Shown: one piece after another, positions 53,145 to 61,102 of the stretch
Layout: each line of letters opens with the position of its first letter
Position numbering within the stretch: the stretch's first letter is position 1
DNA from: CAG-411 sp050875145
GTDB taxonomy: Bacteria; Bacillota; Clostridia; Lachnospirales; Lachnospiraceae
NCBI GenBank assembly: GCA_050875145.1
Contig: JBNMLH010000001.1
Span: forward strand, 186,001 to 250,000
Reading direction: 5' to 3'
Length of the DNA: 64,000 nucleotides
Notes under the pieces: model-generated
What the model saw: only the letters and a program-made list of their open reading frames with translations
Told to the model about the DNA's origin: nothing
Database searches by the model: none
Position numbers and translations under genes: made by a program

Positions 53145-53914
53145 TATAAATCGCCCTTTCCAAGTTCCACTGCATCCAGCGATAACTTTAATACACTTTC
53201 TATTTCCTGTTCAGACAGCTTTGTGTAATCTGCTAATTCCCTTGCCGTAGCTACTCTACCTAATTCTTCTGCCAAATATTTCGCGGCTTCACTAATAAGT
53301 CCTGTTTTGGCAATAACAGAAGCCTCTCTGTCATTTTCTCCTATACTTTCATCTACCACCTCTACCATTACCTGACGTATTGTTTCAATGATAAACTCCT
53401 CTGCATCTTCAATTTTGGCAATTTCATTTACTTTTTCCAAAGCCTCTAGCAACCCGATATTTCCCTCCTGTATTAAATCCTCTAAAGGCATTCCCTTATC
53501 TTTATATCGCTCTGCCATTTCTACCACAACAGGAAGATATCCTTCCATCAACTGTACTTTCGCTTCCTGTTCTCCATTTCTTACAGCCAGAAACAGTCTG
53601 GCCTTTTCCTGCTCTGTAAGATGCTCCAAGTTTTCAAGTTCTTCCAAATATAAGCGGTGAGATACGGATTGTGCCACTTCTTTTTCTGTCTTTTCTATTT
53701 CTTCTGCTTTTTCCTCTACTTTTTGATGCACAAAACCCGGTACTGTAATTCCATTATCTCCAAGATACTGATACACTGCAAGTAATTGTTCCTCTGTCAC
53801 ATCCATTTCTTTAAAATATTCCGCAACTTCCTCTTTTGTAATCTGTTTTTCCTGTATACTTGCAACTTCTGTTATCTCTTTTAGTAATTCCATAAATTTA
53901 CTTTGATCCAGCAT
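53144..53914 (-). CDS. Sigma-70-like protein lacking region 4
   Basis: A 256-residue acidic protein. Residues 95-165 match sigma-70 region 2 (LFLAVRNGEQEAKVQLMEGYLPVVV, then PLEDLIQEGNIGLLEAL), the core-binding part. The -10 recognition part (EEFIIETIRQVMVEVVDE) is diverged from FSTYA-type sequences. Residues about 205-250 look like region 3 (ISEAAKYLAEELGRVATARELA). The protein ends at 256 with no region 4, which binds the -35 element in true factors. The first 80 residues resemble the region 1.1 helices. It could bind core RNA polymerase, but promoter recognition is doubtful. It is coupled to traX. Confidence 0.8.
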   Translation of the reverse strand: MLDQSKFMELLKEITEVASIQEKQITKEEVAEYFKEMDVTEEQLLAVYQYLGDNGITVPGFVHQKVEEKAEEIEKTEKEVAQSVSHRLYLEELENLEHLTEQEKARLFLAVRNGEQEAKVQLMEGYLPVVVEMAERYKDKGMPLEDLIQEGNIGLLEALEKVNEIAKIEDAEEFIIETIRQVMVEVVDESIGENDREASVIAKTGLISEAAKYLAEELGRVATARELADYTKLSEQEIESVLKLSLDAVELGKGDL

Positions 53915-54140
53915 TCTTTCACACCTTTCTATTTTTATTTAAAACAGCTAACTCTCTATATATCAACATAACGTATCTAATTACTCCCTTATAGAGGTTC
54001 TATCTGATTATATAATTGCAATGTAAAAACCGCAAGTGCAAATGCTAGAACTCTTTTATAAAAACACAAGACCTTAGTCAATGCTATTCACAATCCACCT
54101 GGATACTTGTTCATATAAAACCAATCTTAAAACATTCGTT
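53915..54140. other. Gap with dispersed repeat copy 3
   Basis: It carries the repeat at 54073-54120 and A+T-rich DNA with the sigma-like gene promoter; no gene is seen. Confidence 0.4.
54073..54120. repeat. Dispersed short repeat, copy 3
   Basis: CTTAGTCAATGCTATTCACA then ATCCACC and GATACTTGTTCATATAA, lying just past the stop of the small membrane protein gene. Confidence 0.65.
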
Positions 54141-54326
54141 TCATTCTTCTTTGTTTTTACGTTCATTTTTGTATTTAATAAAAAAGACTATTGCCAGGAC
54201 TGCCAAAACTGCCACGCAACATATTGTTAAAACATCTGAATATACTGATATTCCAAGAACTTTAGCCACAATGAAAACCACTGCCAGAAATAAGAAACAT
54301 AATGCTTTAAACAAATTATTACTCAT
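54141..54326 (-). CDS. Small two-helix membrane protein
   Basis: A 61-residue protein beginning MSNNLFKALCFLFLAVVF, with hydrophobic segments at about 4-22 and 28-50 and a charged tail ending KNERKNKEE. The ATG at 54326 follows GGAGG at eight bases; an upstream in-frame ATG adds a polar extension with no ribosome site. I recognise no family. Its place between hsp20 and the sigma-like gene suggests no function. Confidence 0.65.
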   Translation of the reverse strand: MSNNLFKALCFLFLAVVFIVAKVLGISVYSDVLTICCVAVLAVLAIVFFIKYKNERKNKEE

Positions 54327-54509
54327 ATTATTTTTTCCTCCTATTCTAATATGACCAATTGCCACTATAACCTTTTACTCCTGAAACACTACTCCCGTTC
54401 CAGCCTTCTACGCTGACCATCTCCATACCATCGCAATAAAAAATGGTAATCTCCACTCTCACAATCATAATACATAAGGCTACTTGTATATTAATATAGA
54501 TAAATCCTC

Positions 54510-54553
54510 TTAGTCAAGAATATTCGCAATCCACTTCGCTACTTGCTTATATA
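54510..54553. repeat. Dispersed short repeat, copy 4
   Basis: TAGTCAAGAATATTCGCAAT then CCACTTCGCTACTTGCTTATATAA; only a few changes from copy 2. Confidence 0.75.
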
Positions 54554-54570
54554 ACAAAAAAGAAAACAAG

Positions 54571-54606
54571 AAAGGGTTACCTATCATCAAGATAAGCAAC
54601 CCTTCC
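54571..54606 (-). terminator. hsp20 terminator
   Basis: On the minus strand AAGGGTTGCTTATC and GATAGGTAACCCTT pair with one mismatch, and are followed by TTTCTTG and TTTTCTTTTTT, about 65 bases past the stop. Confidence 0.85.
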
Positions 54607-54666
54607 ACTATCTATTTGTTACCTTTATTTTATGCTATCAAACTCAAACAATCCTACCGATTATTT

Positions 54667-55131
54667 TTAACCTTCAATGGTAATATATTTGCTTTCCTCT
54701 GGAAGCTTTTTAGCCTCTTTTTTAGGAATTGTCAATTTTAAAATACCATGCTTAAATGCACCCTTAATTTCGTCTTTTTCAACACCTTCACCTATATAGA
54801 AGGAACGTTCACAAGCTCCTGCATAACGTTCTTTACGAATATACTTTCCAGTCTTTTTCTCTTGTTCGTCTTTATCCAAACCCTTTGCTGCACTAATGGT
54901 CAAATAGCCATCTTCCAAGGAAACTTTAATCTCATCCTTTTTAAAACCTGGTAGATCCATTTCCAATTCGTATGCATTCTCTTCTTCTTTGATATCTGTC
55001 TTCATCATATTTTTTGCATGGTGACCATACAATTTTTTCTCCATTTTCTTCATGCTCTTGTCATCATAGAAAGGAAAATCCTCCATAAAGTCATCAAATA
55101 AATTTTCTCCAAAAATACTAGGCATCATCAT
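54667..55131 (-). CDS. Small heat-shock protein (Hsp20/alpha-crystallin family)
   Basis: A 154-residue chaperone. The alpha-crystallin domain spans about 44-150 (YELEMDLPGFKKDEIKVSLEDGYLTI, then the GILKLTIPK element near the end). It holds unfolding proteins in oligomers until Hsp70 can refold them. The ATG at 55131 follows AAAGGGGA. It is controlled by a promoter overlapped by a perfect CIRCE element about 330 bases upstream, so HrcA repression is expected. The N-terminal arm is Met-rich (MMMPSIFG). Confidence 0.95.
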   Translation of the reverse strand: MMMPSIFGENLFDDFMEDFPFYDDKSMKKMEKKLYGHHAKNMMKTDIKEEENAYELEMDLPGFKKDEIKVSLEDGYLTISAAKGLDKDEQEKKTGKYIRKERYAGACERSFYIGEGVEKDEIKGAFKHGILKLTIPKKEAKKLPEESKYITIEG

Positions 55132-55440
55132 AAGTCATATCCCCTTTCAATTTTAATAACAATAAAACGATGCTATTAAATTTTCTAAAAATCCTTTTGA
55201 TTTTCATAATTATAACTATCCTTTGCACGATCGGAGAAGTCCGAGGTGTTGTTCTATGAACAATCAGAATTCAGATTAAGGTATCAGCAGTAGACCGCAG
55301 CCAATCGCACTTCGTCTTCGACTCGCGCTCTTGGGCGTTCCTTGCATAAGTCATTCGTAATCTGCTCTCGTCGTTCCTCTGGTCCTAGATAGCAGAACGA
55401 CTGACTCAGCGCTTTCTCTTTTTTCCTCTTCCTTTGTTCT
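55132..55440 (-). other. Long structured 5' leader of hsp20
   Basis: From the predicted start near 55440 to the hsp20 ATG the mRNA would have about 310 untranslated bases, with less A+T than nearby intergenic DNA. Potential stems include GTCGTTC / GAACGAC and TCGGA / TCCGA. An open frame within it looks random. It may be a regulatory leader. Confidence 0.5.
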
Positions 55441-55446
55441 ATATGT

Positions 55447-55475
55447 ACTATAGCACTTATTTTAGCACTCGTCAA
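55447..55475 (-). promoter_or_regulatory. hsp20 promoter
   Basis: On the minus strand TTGACG and TATAGT are separated by 17 bases; the -35 box lies inside the CIRCE spacer. Confidence 0.8.
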
Positions 55476-55488
55476 GTAGGAGTGCTAA
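55462..55488. promoter_or_regulatory. CIRCE operator
   Basis: TTAGCACTC, nine bases, then GAGTGCTAA: a perfect match to the HrcA-binding CIRCE consensus. It overlaps the hsp20 promoter. Confidence 0.97.
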
Positions 55489-55659
55489 TTTTTTTATTAA
55501 CTTGGCAGAACTGACTGTGCAGACTACACATGGCGCATGTTTTTGAAGGAAGATTTCCCCTCAACTGCATTATCAAAAAGTAAAAAGGGAAACGGGCGTT
55601 ATAGAGAAAAACGCAACAGTGCCAATGATTACTTGACACAAACCAAATTAATCTTTTAA

Positions 55660-55688
55660 TTTAATTTTCCTTTCATTTATGCTATACT
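55660..55688 (+). promoter_or_regulatory. Likely promoter of arcC
   Basis: TTTAAT and TATACT are 17 bases apart, with TGC in front of the -10 box (extended -10). A leader of about 90 bases follows. Confidence 0.5.
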
Positions 55689-55786
55689 AGAAATACATTA
55701 TTGGGGTTGGTATAGGCTTTTCCGGATCTAGAGAAAAACAGCCATAAATAGTAATGTTGAAATATAACAGAAGGAGAGGATATATT

Positions 55787-56722
55787 ATGGAGAATAAAAG
55801 AATTGTTGTTGCATTAGGTCATGCAGCATTGGGTACTACCTATAATGAACAGAAAAAAGCAGTTGTCAACGCAGCAAAGGCAATCGCTGATTTAGTAGAG
55901 GAAAAATACCAGGTTGTTATTACACACAGTAATGCACCACAAGTAGGTATGATTCATACAGCCATGACAGAGTTTAGCCGCTTGGACAACGAATATACTG
56001 TTGCACCTTTGTCTGTTTGTAGCGCTATGAGTCAGGGATACATTGGATATGATTTACAAAATGCCATTCGTACTGAGCTTTTAAATCGTGGTATTTTCAA
56101 AACTGTATCTACTTTAATTACACAGGTACGTGTGGACCCTTTTGATCCTGCATTTACTACTCCTACCAAGATAATCGGTAGACTTATGACCGCGGAAGAA
56201 GCACAGGCAGAAGAAGAAAAAGGAAATCACACCGTACAGGTAGAGGGTGGATATCGCCGTATTATCGCAGCTCCAAAGCCAATTGAAATTTATGAGATTG
56301 ATGCAATCAAAGCTTTGCTTGATGCAAACCAAGTTGTCATTGCCTGCGGTGGTGGCGGTATTCCGGTACTACAACAGGATACTGTTTTAAAAGGTGCCAG
56401 TGCTGTTATTGAAAAGGACACCATTGCAGCCCGCTTAGCGGATCAGGTGGATGCAGATGCACTGATGTTCCTAACTGGTGTAGAAAAAGCCTGCTTAAAT
56501 TTCGGAAAAGATAACGAGGAAGCACTGGATGAAGTTTCTGTTAAAGCAATACAGCAGTATGCACAGGAAGGTCATTTTGAAGAACATTCTATGTTACCTA
56601 AGATTACTGCTTCTACAGAATTTGTTTCTGCAAAGGATTACAGAAAAGCAGTTATTACAAATTGGGAACATGCCAAAACTGCTATCAAAGGAAAAACAGG
56701 TACAACAATTAAAATGAAATAA
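55787..56722 (+). CDS. arcC: Carbamate kinase
   Basis: A 311-residue amino-acid-kinase-fold enzyme. Blocks are VVALGHAALG at the N-terminus, the GGGGIPVL nucleotide site, and the NFGKDNEEAL segment. It makes ATP and carbamate from carbamoyl phosphate, normally the last step of arginine, agmatine or purine (allantoin) breakdown. The start at 55787 follows AAGGAG; an upstream extension of 11 codons has no site. No arginine deiminase, ornithine carbamoyltransferase or other catabolic gene is in the window, so the pathway it serves is unknown. It is followed by a bidirectional terminator. Confidence 0.94.
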   Translation: MENKRIVVALGHAALGTTYNEQKKAVVNAAKAIADLVEEKYQVVITHSNAPQVGMIHTAMTEFSRLDNEYTVAPLSVCSAMSQGYIGYDLQNAIRTELLNRGIFKTVSTLITQVRVDPFDPAFTTPTKIIGRLMTAEEAQAEEEKGNHTVQVEGGYRRIIAAPKPIEIYEIDAIKALLDANQVVIACGGGGIPVLQQDTVLKGASAVIEKDTIAARLADQVDADALMFLTGVEKACLNFGKDNEEALDEVSVKAIQQYAQEGHFEEHSMLPKITASTEFVSAKDYRKAVITNWEHAKTAIKGKTGTTIKMK

Positions 56723-56725
56723 AAA

Positions 56726-56760
56726 AATAAGCGGTTCTAAATCGGAACCGCTTATTTTTA
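56726..56760. terminator. Bidirectional terminator between arcC and cobO
   Basis: AATAAGCGGTTC and GAACCGCTTATT form a perfect 12-bp stem between A and T runs, four bases past the arcC stop and overlapping the cobO stop. Confidence 0.9.
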
Positions 56761-57264
56761 ATTTCCTTTTTTCTGTTCAATCACCGAAATCATATCCGCA
56801 TACTTCTCTAATTCCGGCGGCATATTCAGACCAGTCATAACAAGCTTAAAATAATCTTCTTTCATATTAATTAGGTCTATAATATCCTGAATCGTTATAA
56901 TGTTTAAGTCTACTAATCCTAGTACCTCATCTAATACAAGCATATCACACTCGCCTGCATTGAGTACCTTCTTTGCAAAATTAAATCCGTTAATGATATT
57001 TTTTCGTTCTTCTGCCTGTTCTTCTGGAAGTAAATCTCCATAATATTCATCTGCCTTTTCAAAACGAAACAATTTTATATCTGGTTCTAATTTTTTTAAA
57101 TATGAAAATTCCTGAGAATCCTTCCCCTTAAGAAACTGGATTATAATGGTGCGAAGTCCTTTGCTGGCTGCACGAATACTCTGTCCCATAGCCGCAGTGG
57201 TCTTTCCTTTTCCATTTCCATAATAAATCTGTACAATCCGTTTCTCTGTCGTTTCCGAATTCAT
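56758..57264 (-). CDS. cobO: Corrinoid adenosyltransferase
   Basis: A 168-residue P-loop protein (GNGKGKTT at 16-23) of the CobO/BtuR/CobA type, with the Walker B-like MLVLDEVLGLVD and the C-terminal VMTGLNMPPELEKYADMISV. It transfers the adenosyl group from ATP to cobalt(I) corrinoids, making coenzyme B12. The ATG follows AGGAGG. It is alone; no other cobalamin genes or cobalamin riboswitch are adjacent. Confidence 0.93.
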   Translation of the reverse strand: MNSETTEKRIVQIYYGNGKGKTTAAMGQSIRAASKGLRTIIIQFLKGKDSQEFSYLKKLEPDIKLFRFEKADEYYGDLLPEEQAEERKNIINGFNFAKKVLNAGECDMLVLDEVLGLVDLNIITIQDIIDLINMKEDYFKLVMTGLNMPPELEKYADMISVIEQKKGN

Positions 57265-57559
57265 AATCTAAATTCCTCCTATATGCATAACTGTATAAAG
57301 CGGATATATACCACTTTCCTACACGCTCATGAACTAACACTTCTACGCATTTCTTCTTTGTAATTTTTACCGAAACAAATGCCTCCCTAGCCTGTCTGTA
57401 CAATGTAAGACAAGGGATTAACTGTGCATGTTCAAACTACTTTACCATATATGCTAACAAAAGACTATAAGATTATATCACAACCATATCAAAAAAGCTA
57501 TGTGTAAAATTCACAACGAAACCAGTTATTTTCACATAAAATCAGTCGATTTATACGAT
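57265..57559. other. Intergenic region
   Basis: About 295 A+T-rich bases between cobO and the SSB-like gene. No gene or riboswitch is seen. Confidence 0.4.
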
Positions 57560-58231
57560 TTATTCACACGGGAACAATTCGCCCTCCTGTTCCCTTACGT
57601 TCTCCTCTTCTAAACATTCCAATTTGCTAACAGAAACCTCATATGCAACACGACGCTCCACTTCATTTTCAGAAATCTTCTTCTGATACTCTCTACTTTG
57701 AATGCGGCCCCAAAGCTGAATATGCTCCCCAACCTGAAATTTTTCAGCAAAGCGGGCATTTCTTCCCCAACAGATACATGGAATATAGTCTGATTTTCCA
57801 TATGGACGATTTACAGCAACTAATAAATCTGCAATCTCTCTTCCTAACGGAGTCTTACGGTACACAGGCTTCTTACAAATATATCCATCCAAATAAATGT
57901 GATTTGGTTTTACCTCTGAATCCTCTTCTTCACATATATTTACTTCCCTTGCAAAGACAGACAGCACTAAACGATTTCTGTTAGCTTCATGTCGATTATA
58001 AGAACGGAACTGACCAAGTACCTCTATGTACTTACCACGGTAATCCGCTTTTACATCCATTAAACGTTCTGAAATCATAAGTGGTATCACATCAAAGGAA
58101 TCACTTAATCTTCCCACTCGAATATGAAGGCAATAGAATCCTTCTCCAAATACTTCATGGCTAAACTCAAATTCACTTACTACCTCTCCTGCCACACTCA
58201 CCTGATTATTATCAAAAATTTTATCTGTCAT
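57560..58231 (-). CDS. Two-OB-fold SSB-like protein
   Basis: A 223-residue protein made of two SSB-type OB folds. The first (about 1-100) is diverged (NQVSVAGEVVSEFEFSHE, FDVIPLMISERL, GKYIEVLGQFRSYNRHE). The second (about 110-200) is closer to standard SSB (HIYLDGYICKKP, PLGREIADLLVAVNRPYGKSDYIPC, GEHIQLWGRIQSREYQKK). The C-terminus ends GELFPCE, not the DDDLPF tip, so it probably does not dock partners like SSB. The GGGAGG site is at 58240. A housekeeping ssb is elsewhere in the window, so this is a paralogue with a special role, for example in competence or phage defence; that is a guess. Confidence 0.85.
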   Translation of the reverse strand: MTDKIFDNNQVSVAGEVVSEFEFSHEVFGEGFYCLHIRVGRLSDSFDVIPLMISERLMDVKADYRGKYIEVLGQFRSYNRHEANRNRLVLSVFAREVNICEEEDSEVKPNHIYLDGYICKKPVYRKTPLGREIADLLVAVNRPYGKSDYIPCICWGRNARFAEKFQVGEHIQLWGRIQSREYQKKISENEVERRVAYEVSVSKLECLEEENVREQEGELFPCE

Positions 58232-58699
58232 AGCTACTACGACTCCTCCCTTTTCTCGGTCTTCTTCTGAGACCTGTGTTTTATTTATTTTTCATTAGTT
58301 AATATATGCAGAGTTTTTCTATTTTAGAACTACTTTTTTGTAAAGTTCACAAAAAAAATGTTTTTACCTTGTATAATTCACCAAGTGTGATACAATGGAA
58401 CTGTTGCACTTCTATATTATTATGCTGTTAAGGGTAAATGGTATTTTCCTTAACCTGATATTTACGGATTGCAGTTCTCGCACTCCTCAAACATATGGAA
58501 TGCATTGATTTACTACATAAATCGCTACTTCCTCATGTTTGGAAAGTCACAAATTCAAACATCTTATCGTGCAAGCACAAATGACTGTTCGACTTTTTGA
58601 CTCTTATATTATATATATTAACAGTATAATAGTACACTTGCAATAGATATTTGTAAAAAAATGTAAAAACATTCAAAAATACAAGAAAGAGGTTAAATC
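58232..58699. other. Divergent region between the SSB-like gene and typA
   Basis: About 470 bases without a gene. It contains A+T-rich promoter sequence for both genes (TTGACT, then ATATTATATATATT near 58595-58615) and possible small palindromes near 58480-58560. Confidence 0.4.
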
Positions 58700-60526
58700 A
58701 TGAAGAGAGACGATATCAGAAATATTGCGATTATTGCCCATGTTGACCACGGTAAAACAACTCTTGTAGATGAGTTGCTAAAACAAAGTGGTGTTTTTCG
58801 TTCCAATCAGGAAGTACAGGAACGTGTAATGGATTCCAATGACTTAGAGCGTGAACGCGGTATTACAATTCTATCTAAAAACACAGCAGTAGAATACAAT
58901 GGTGTAAAAATCAACATTATTGATACACCGGGACATGCCGACTTCGGTGGCGAAGTAGAACGTGTTCTTAAAATGGTAAACGGTGTTGTTCTTGTTGTTG
59001 ATGCATTTGAGGGTCCTATGCCTCAGACAAAATTCGTTTTGAAAAAGGCATTAGAATTGGAACTTCCTGTTATCGTCTGCTTAAACAAGATTGACCGTCC
59101 TGAGGCACGTCCTGCTGAAGTAATCGATGAAGTATTAGAATTATTTATCGACTTAGATGCCAACGAGGAACAATTAGACTGTCCATTTATCTACGCATCT
59201 GCAAAATCTGGTTATGCCATGTTAAATGAAGATGACGAGCCAGTAGATATGAAACCATTATTTGAAACCATTTTGGATTATATTCCTGCACCTGAAGGTG
59301 ACCCAGATGCTAATTTACAGGTTCTTATCAGTACCATTGATTACAATGAATATGTAGGACGTATCGGTGTTGGTAAAATTGATAACGGAACGATAAAGGT
59401 TAATCAGGATGCCGTAATCGTAAATGTTCATGAACCAGACAAACAGAAAAAAGTTAAGATTACAAAGCTTTATGAATTTGAAGGATTGGAAAAGGTAGAA
59501 GTAAATGAAGCTCGTCCTGGTGCTATTGTTGCCATCGCTGGTATTGCAGACTTAAGTATCGGAGATACTATCTGCTCTCCTACTGACCCAGTAGCAATTC
59601 CTTTCCAGAAAATTTCCGAGCCTACCATTGCAATGCACTTTATGGTAAACGATAGTCCTCTTGCCGGACAAGAAGGTAAGTTTGTTACTTCAAGACATTT
59701 GCGTGACCGTTTAATGCGCGAATTAAATACAGATGTCAGCCTTCGTGTGGAAGATACAGATAGTACAGAGTCCTTTAAAGTTTCCGGACGTGGCGAACTT
59801 CATTTGTCTGTTTTAATTGAAAATATGAGACGTGAAGGATATGAATTTGCAGTTAGTAAAGCCGAAGTTCTTTACAAAAAGGACGAAAATGGTAAATTAT
59901 TAGAGCCAATGGAACGCGCTATCATTGATGTTCCAGAAGAATTTTCTGGTAGCGTTATTGAAAAGCTAAGTCAGCGTAAAGGTGAACTTCAAAACATGAC
60001 GGCTGCCAGCGGTGGATATCAAAGACTTGAGTTCATTATCCCATCTAGAGGTTTGATTGGTTATCGTGGTGATTTTATGACAGATACGAAGGGAAATGGT
60101 ATTTTAAATACTTTATTTGAGTGTTATGGTCCATATAAGGGCGATATTTCCTACCGTGACCGTGGTTCCCTTATTGCATTCGAAGCTGGTGAAACAATTA
60201 CTTATGGACTTTTCAATGCACAGGATCGTGGTACTTTATTTATCGGACCTGGTGAAAAAGTTTATGCCGGAATGGTTATTGGACAAAATGGTAAAACGGA
60301 TGATATTGAATTAAATGTATGTAAGACAAAACATCTTACAAATACCCGTTCTTCCAGTGCCGATGAAGCACTTCGTCTTGTTCCACCTAAAATTATGAGT
60401 TTGGAGGAAGCACTGGATTTCATCGACACAGACGAATTATTGGAAATTACACCAGAGCATTTGCGTATCCGTAAAAAGATTTTAGACCCTACAATGCGTA
60501 TGCGTGCTAAGAGAAATGGAAAGTAA
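58700..60526 (+). CDS. typA: GTP-binding protein TypA/BipA
   Basis: A 608-residue translational GTPase. G1 is AHVDHGKTT (14-21), followed by RERGITILSKN, DTPGHADFGGEVER and NKIDRPEARP. Domain 2, EF-G-like domains III and V, and the C-terminal BipA-specific domain (FIDTDELLEITPEHLRIRKK) follow. It helps 50S assembly and acts under stress and low temperature. AGAAAGAGGT precedes the ATG. Length is normal. It is a single-gene unit with its own terminator. Confidence 0.97.
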   Translation: MKRDDIRNIAIIAHVDHGKTTLVDELLKQSGVFRSNQEVQERVMDSNDLERERGITILSKNTAVEYNGVKINIIDTPGHADFGGEVERVLKMVNGVVLVVDAFEGPMPQTKFVLKKALELELPVIVCLNKIDRPEARPAEVIDEVLELFIDLDANEEQLDCPFIYASAKSGYAMLNEDDEPVDMKPLFETILDYIPAPEGDPDANLQVLISTIDYNEYVGRIGVGKIDNGTIKVNQDAVIVNVHEPDKQKKVKITKLYEFEGLEKVEVNEARPGAIVAIAGIADLSIGDTICSPTDPVAIPFQKISEPTIAMHFMVNDSPLAGQEGKFVTSRHLRDRLMRELNTDVSLRVEDTDSTESFKVSGRGELHLSVLIENMRREGYEFAVSKAEVLYKKDENGKLLEPMERAIIDVPEEFSGSVIEKLSQRKGELQNMTAASGGYQRLEFIIPSRGLIGYRGDFMTDTKGNGILNTLFECYGPYKGDISYRDRGSLIAFEAGETITYGLFNAQDRGTLFIGPGEKVYAGMVIGQNGKTDDIELNVCKTKHLTNTRSSSADEALRLVPPKIMSLEEALDFIDTDELLEITPEHLRIRKKILDPTMRMRAKRNGK

Positions 60527-60540
60527 ATTTTAAATTAAAC

Positions 60541-60579
60541 AAAAAATAGAGGCATTCACCAACGAATGCCTCTATTTTT
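60541..60579 (+). terminator. typA terminator
   Basis: AAATAGAGGCATTC and GAATGCCTCTATTT pair perfectly (14 bp) with a six-base loop and a trailing TTTT. Confidence 0.92.
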
Positions 60580-60763
60580 GCATATTTTCCCAATAGCAAA
60601 TAAGGAGATAACAGTCTTGAAAATAAAGGATATGCAAGCATATATTTAAAGAACCATAGATTGATTTAGATTTATATGACCTCAGAATAATTTTTTAACA
60701 CAAATAATCAAATTGATAGTACACAAGATTTAATTGCTGCTGTAACATCAAAATATAATATAG
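60580..60763. other. A+T-rich gap before IS3 debris
   Basis: Probably more of the decayed IS3-family element (weak match to tail of the integrase domain N-terminal part); nothing else assignable. Confidence 0.3.
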
Positions 60764-61071
60764 GACTTTGCGATTCCTGCAGGAAAAGTATATTTATCAC
60801 CAATAGTAAGTTGTTTTGATGGATTCTTGGTTATATAGAAAATAGGACTATCTCCAGATACGTCCCTTGTAAATACAAGGTTAGATGATGCTATTAGCCA
60901 TTATTGCAAAATGAGATGTTTTATAACACTGATTGGACAGGAATAAGTCTCTTTAGAGTTTATAGATATGTTAAATAATTATCTTGTTTGGTATAATGAA
61001 ACACGAATAAAAAAATCATTAGGATATATAATCCTATGGAGTACAGACGATTTCTATGGCTAGTAGCCTAG
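60764..61071 (+). pseudogene. IS3-family transposase orfB remnant
   Basis: Plus-strand reading gives DFAIPAGKVYLSPIVSCFDG, then after a stop SPDTSLVNTRLDDA, then after another stop and a clear loss of the middle VSLEFIDMLNNYLVWYNETR and IKKSLGY, and in a shifted frame the conserved IS3 ending NPMEYRRFLWLVA with a TAG at 61069-61071. The order and residues match the DDE integrase core of IS3-family (IS150-type) orfB, including DCFDG-like and YN-R-H-LGY-SP-EY signature. Two stops, a deletion and a frameshift make it dead. Confidence 0.85.
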
Positions 61072-61091
61072 CTAGCCCTAGAAATCGTCTG
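61044..61091. repeat. Palindrome at the end of the IS3 remnant
   Basis: CAGACGATTTCT and AGAAATCGTCTG are a perfect 12-bp pair, with a further pair GGCTAG / CTAGCC in the loop. The hairpin partly overlaps the IS3 reading-frame end and lies beyond the exporter ATPase stop. It has no T run. It could be a terminator piece, an IS end or a small element. Confidence 0.6.
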
Positions 61092-61102
61092 CCCCGTCTC
61101 AT

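Larger units (their letters stand above)
54327..54666. other. Gap between hsp20 and the small membrane protein gene
   Basis: About 340 bases with the dispersed repeat copy 4 at 54510-54553 and the hsp20 terminator at 54571-54606. No gene is seen. Confidence 0.5.

Noticed and set aside
55284..55475. 63-residue frame in the hsp20 leader
   Set aside because: Composition is Arg/Glu-rich, its start lies upstream of the predicted transcript start in the CIRCE/promoter, and there is no homology I recognise.
57265..57559. Possible cobalamin riboswitch near cobO
   Set aside because: The conserved GCCACTG box is absent.
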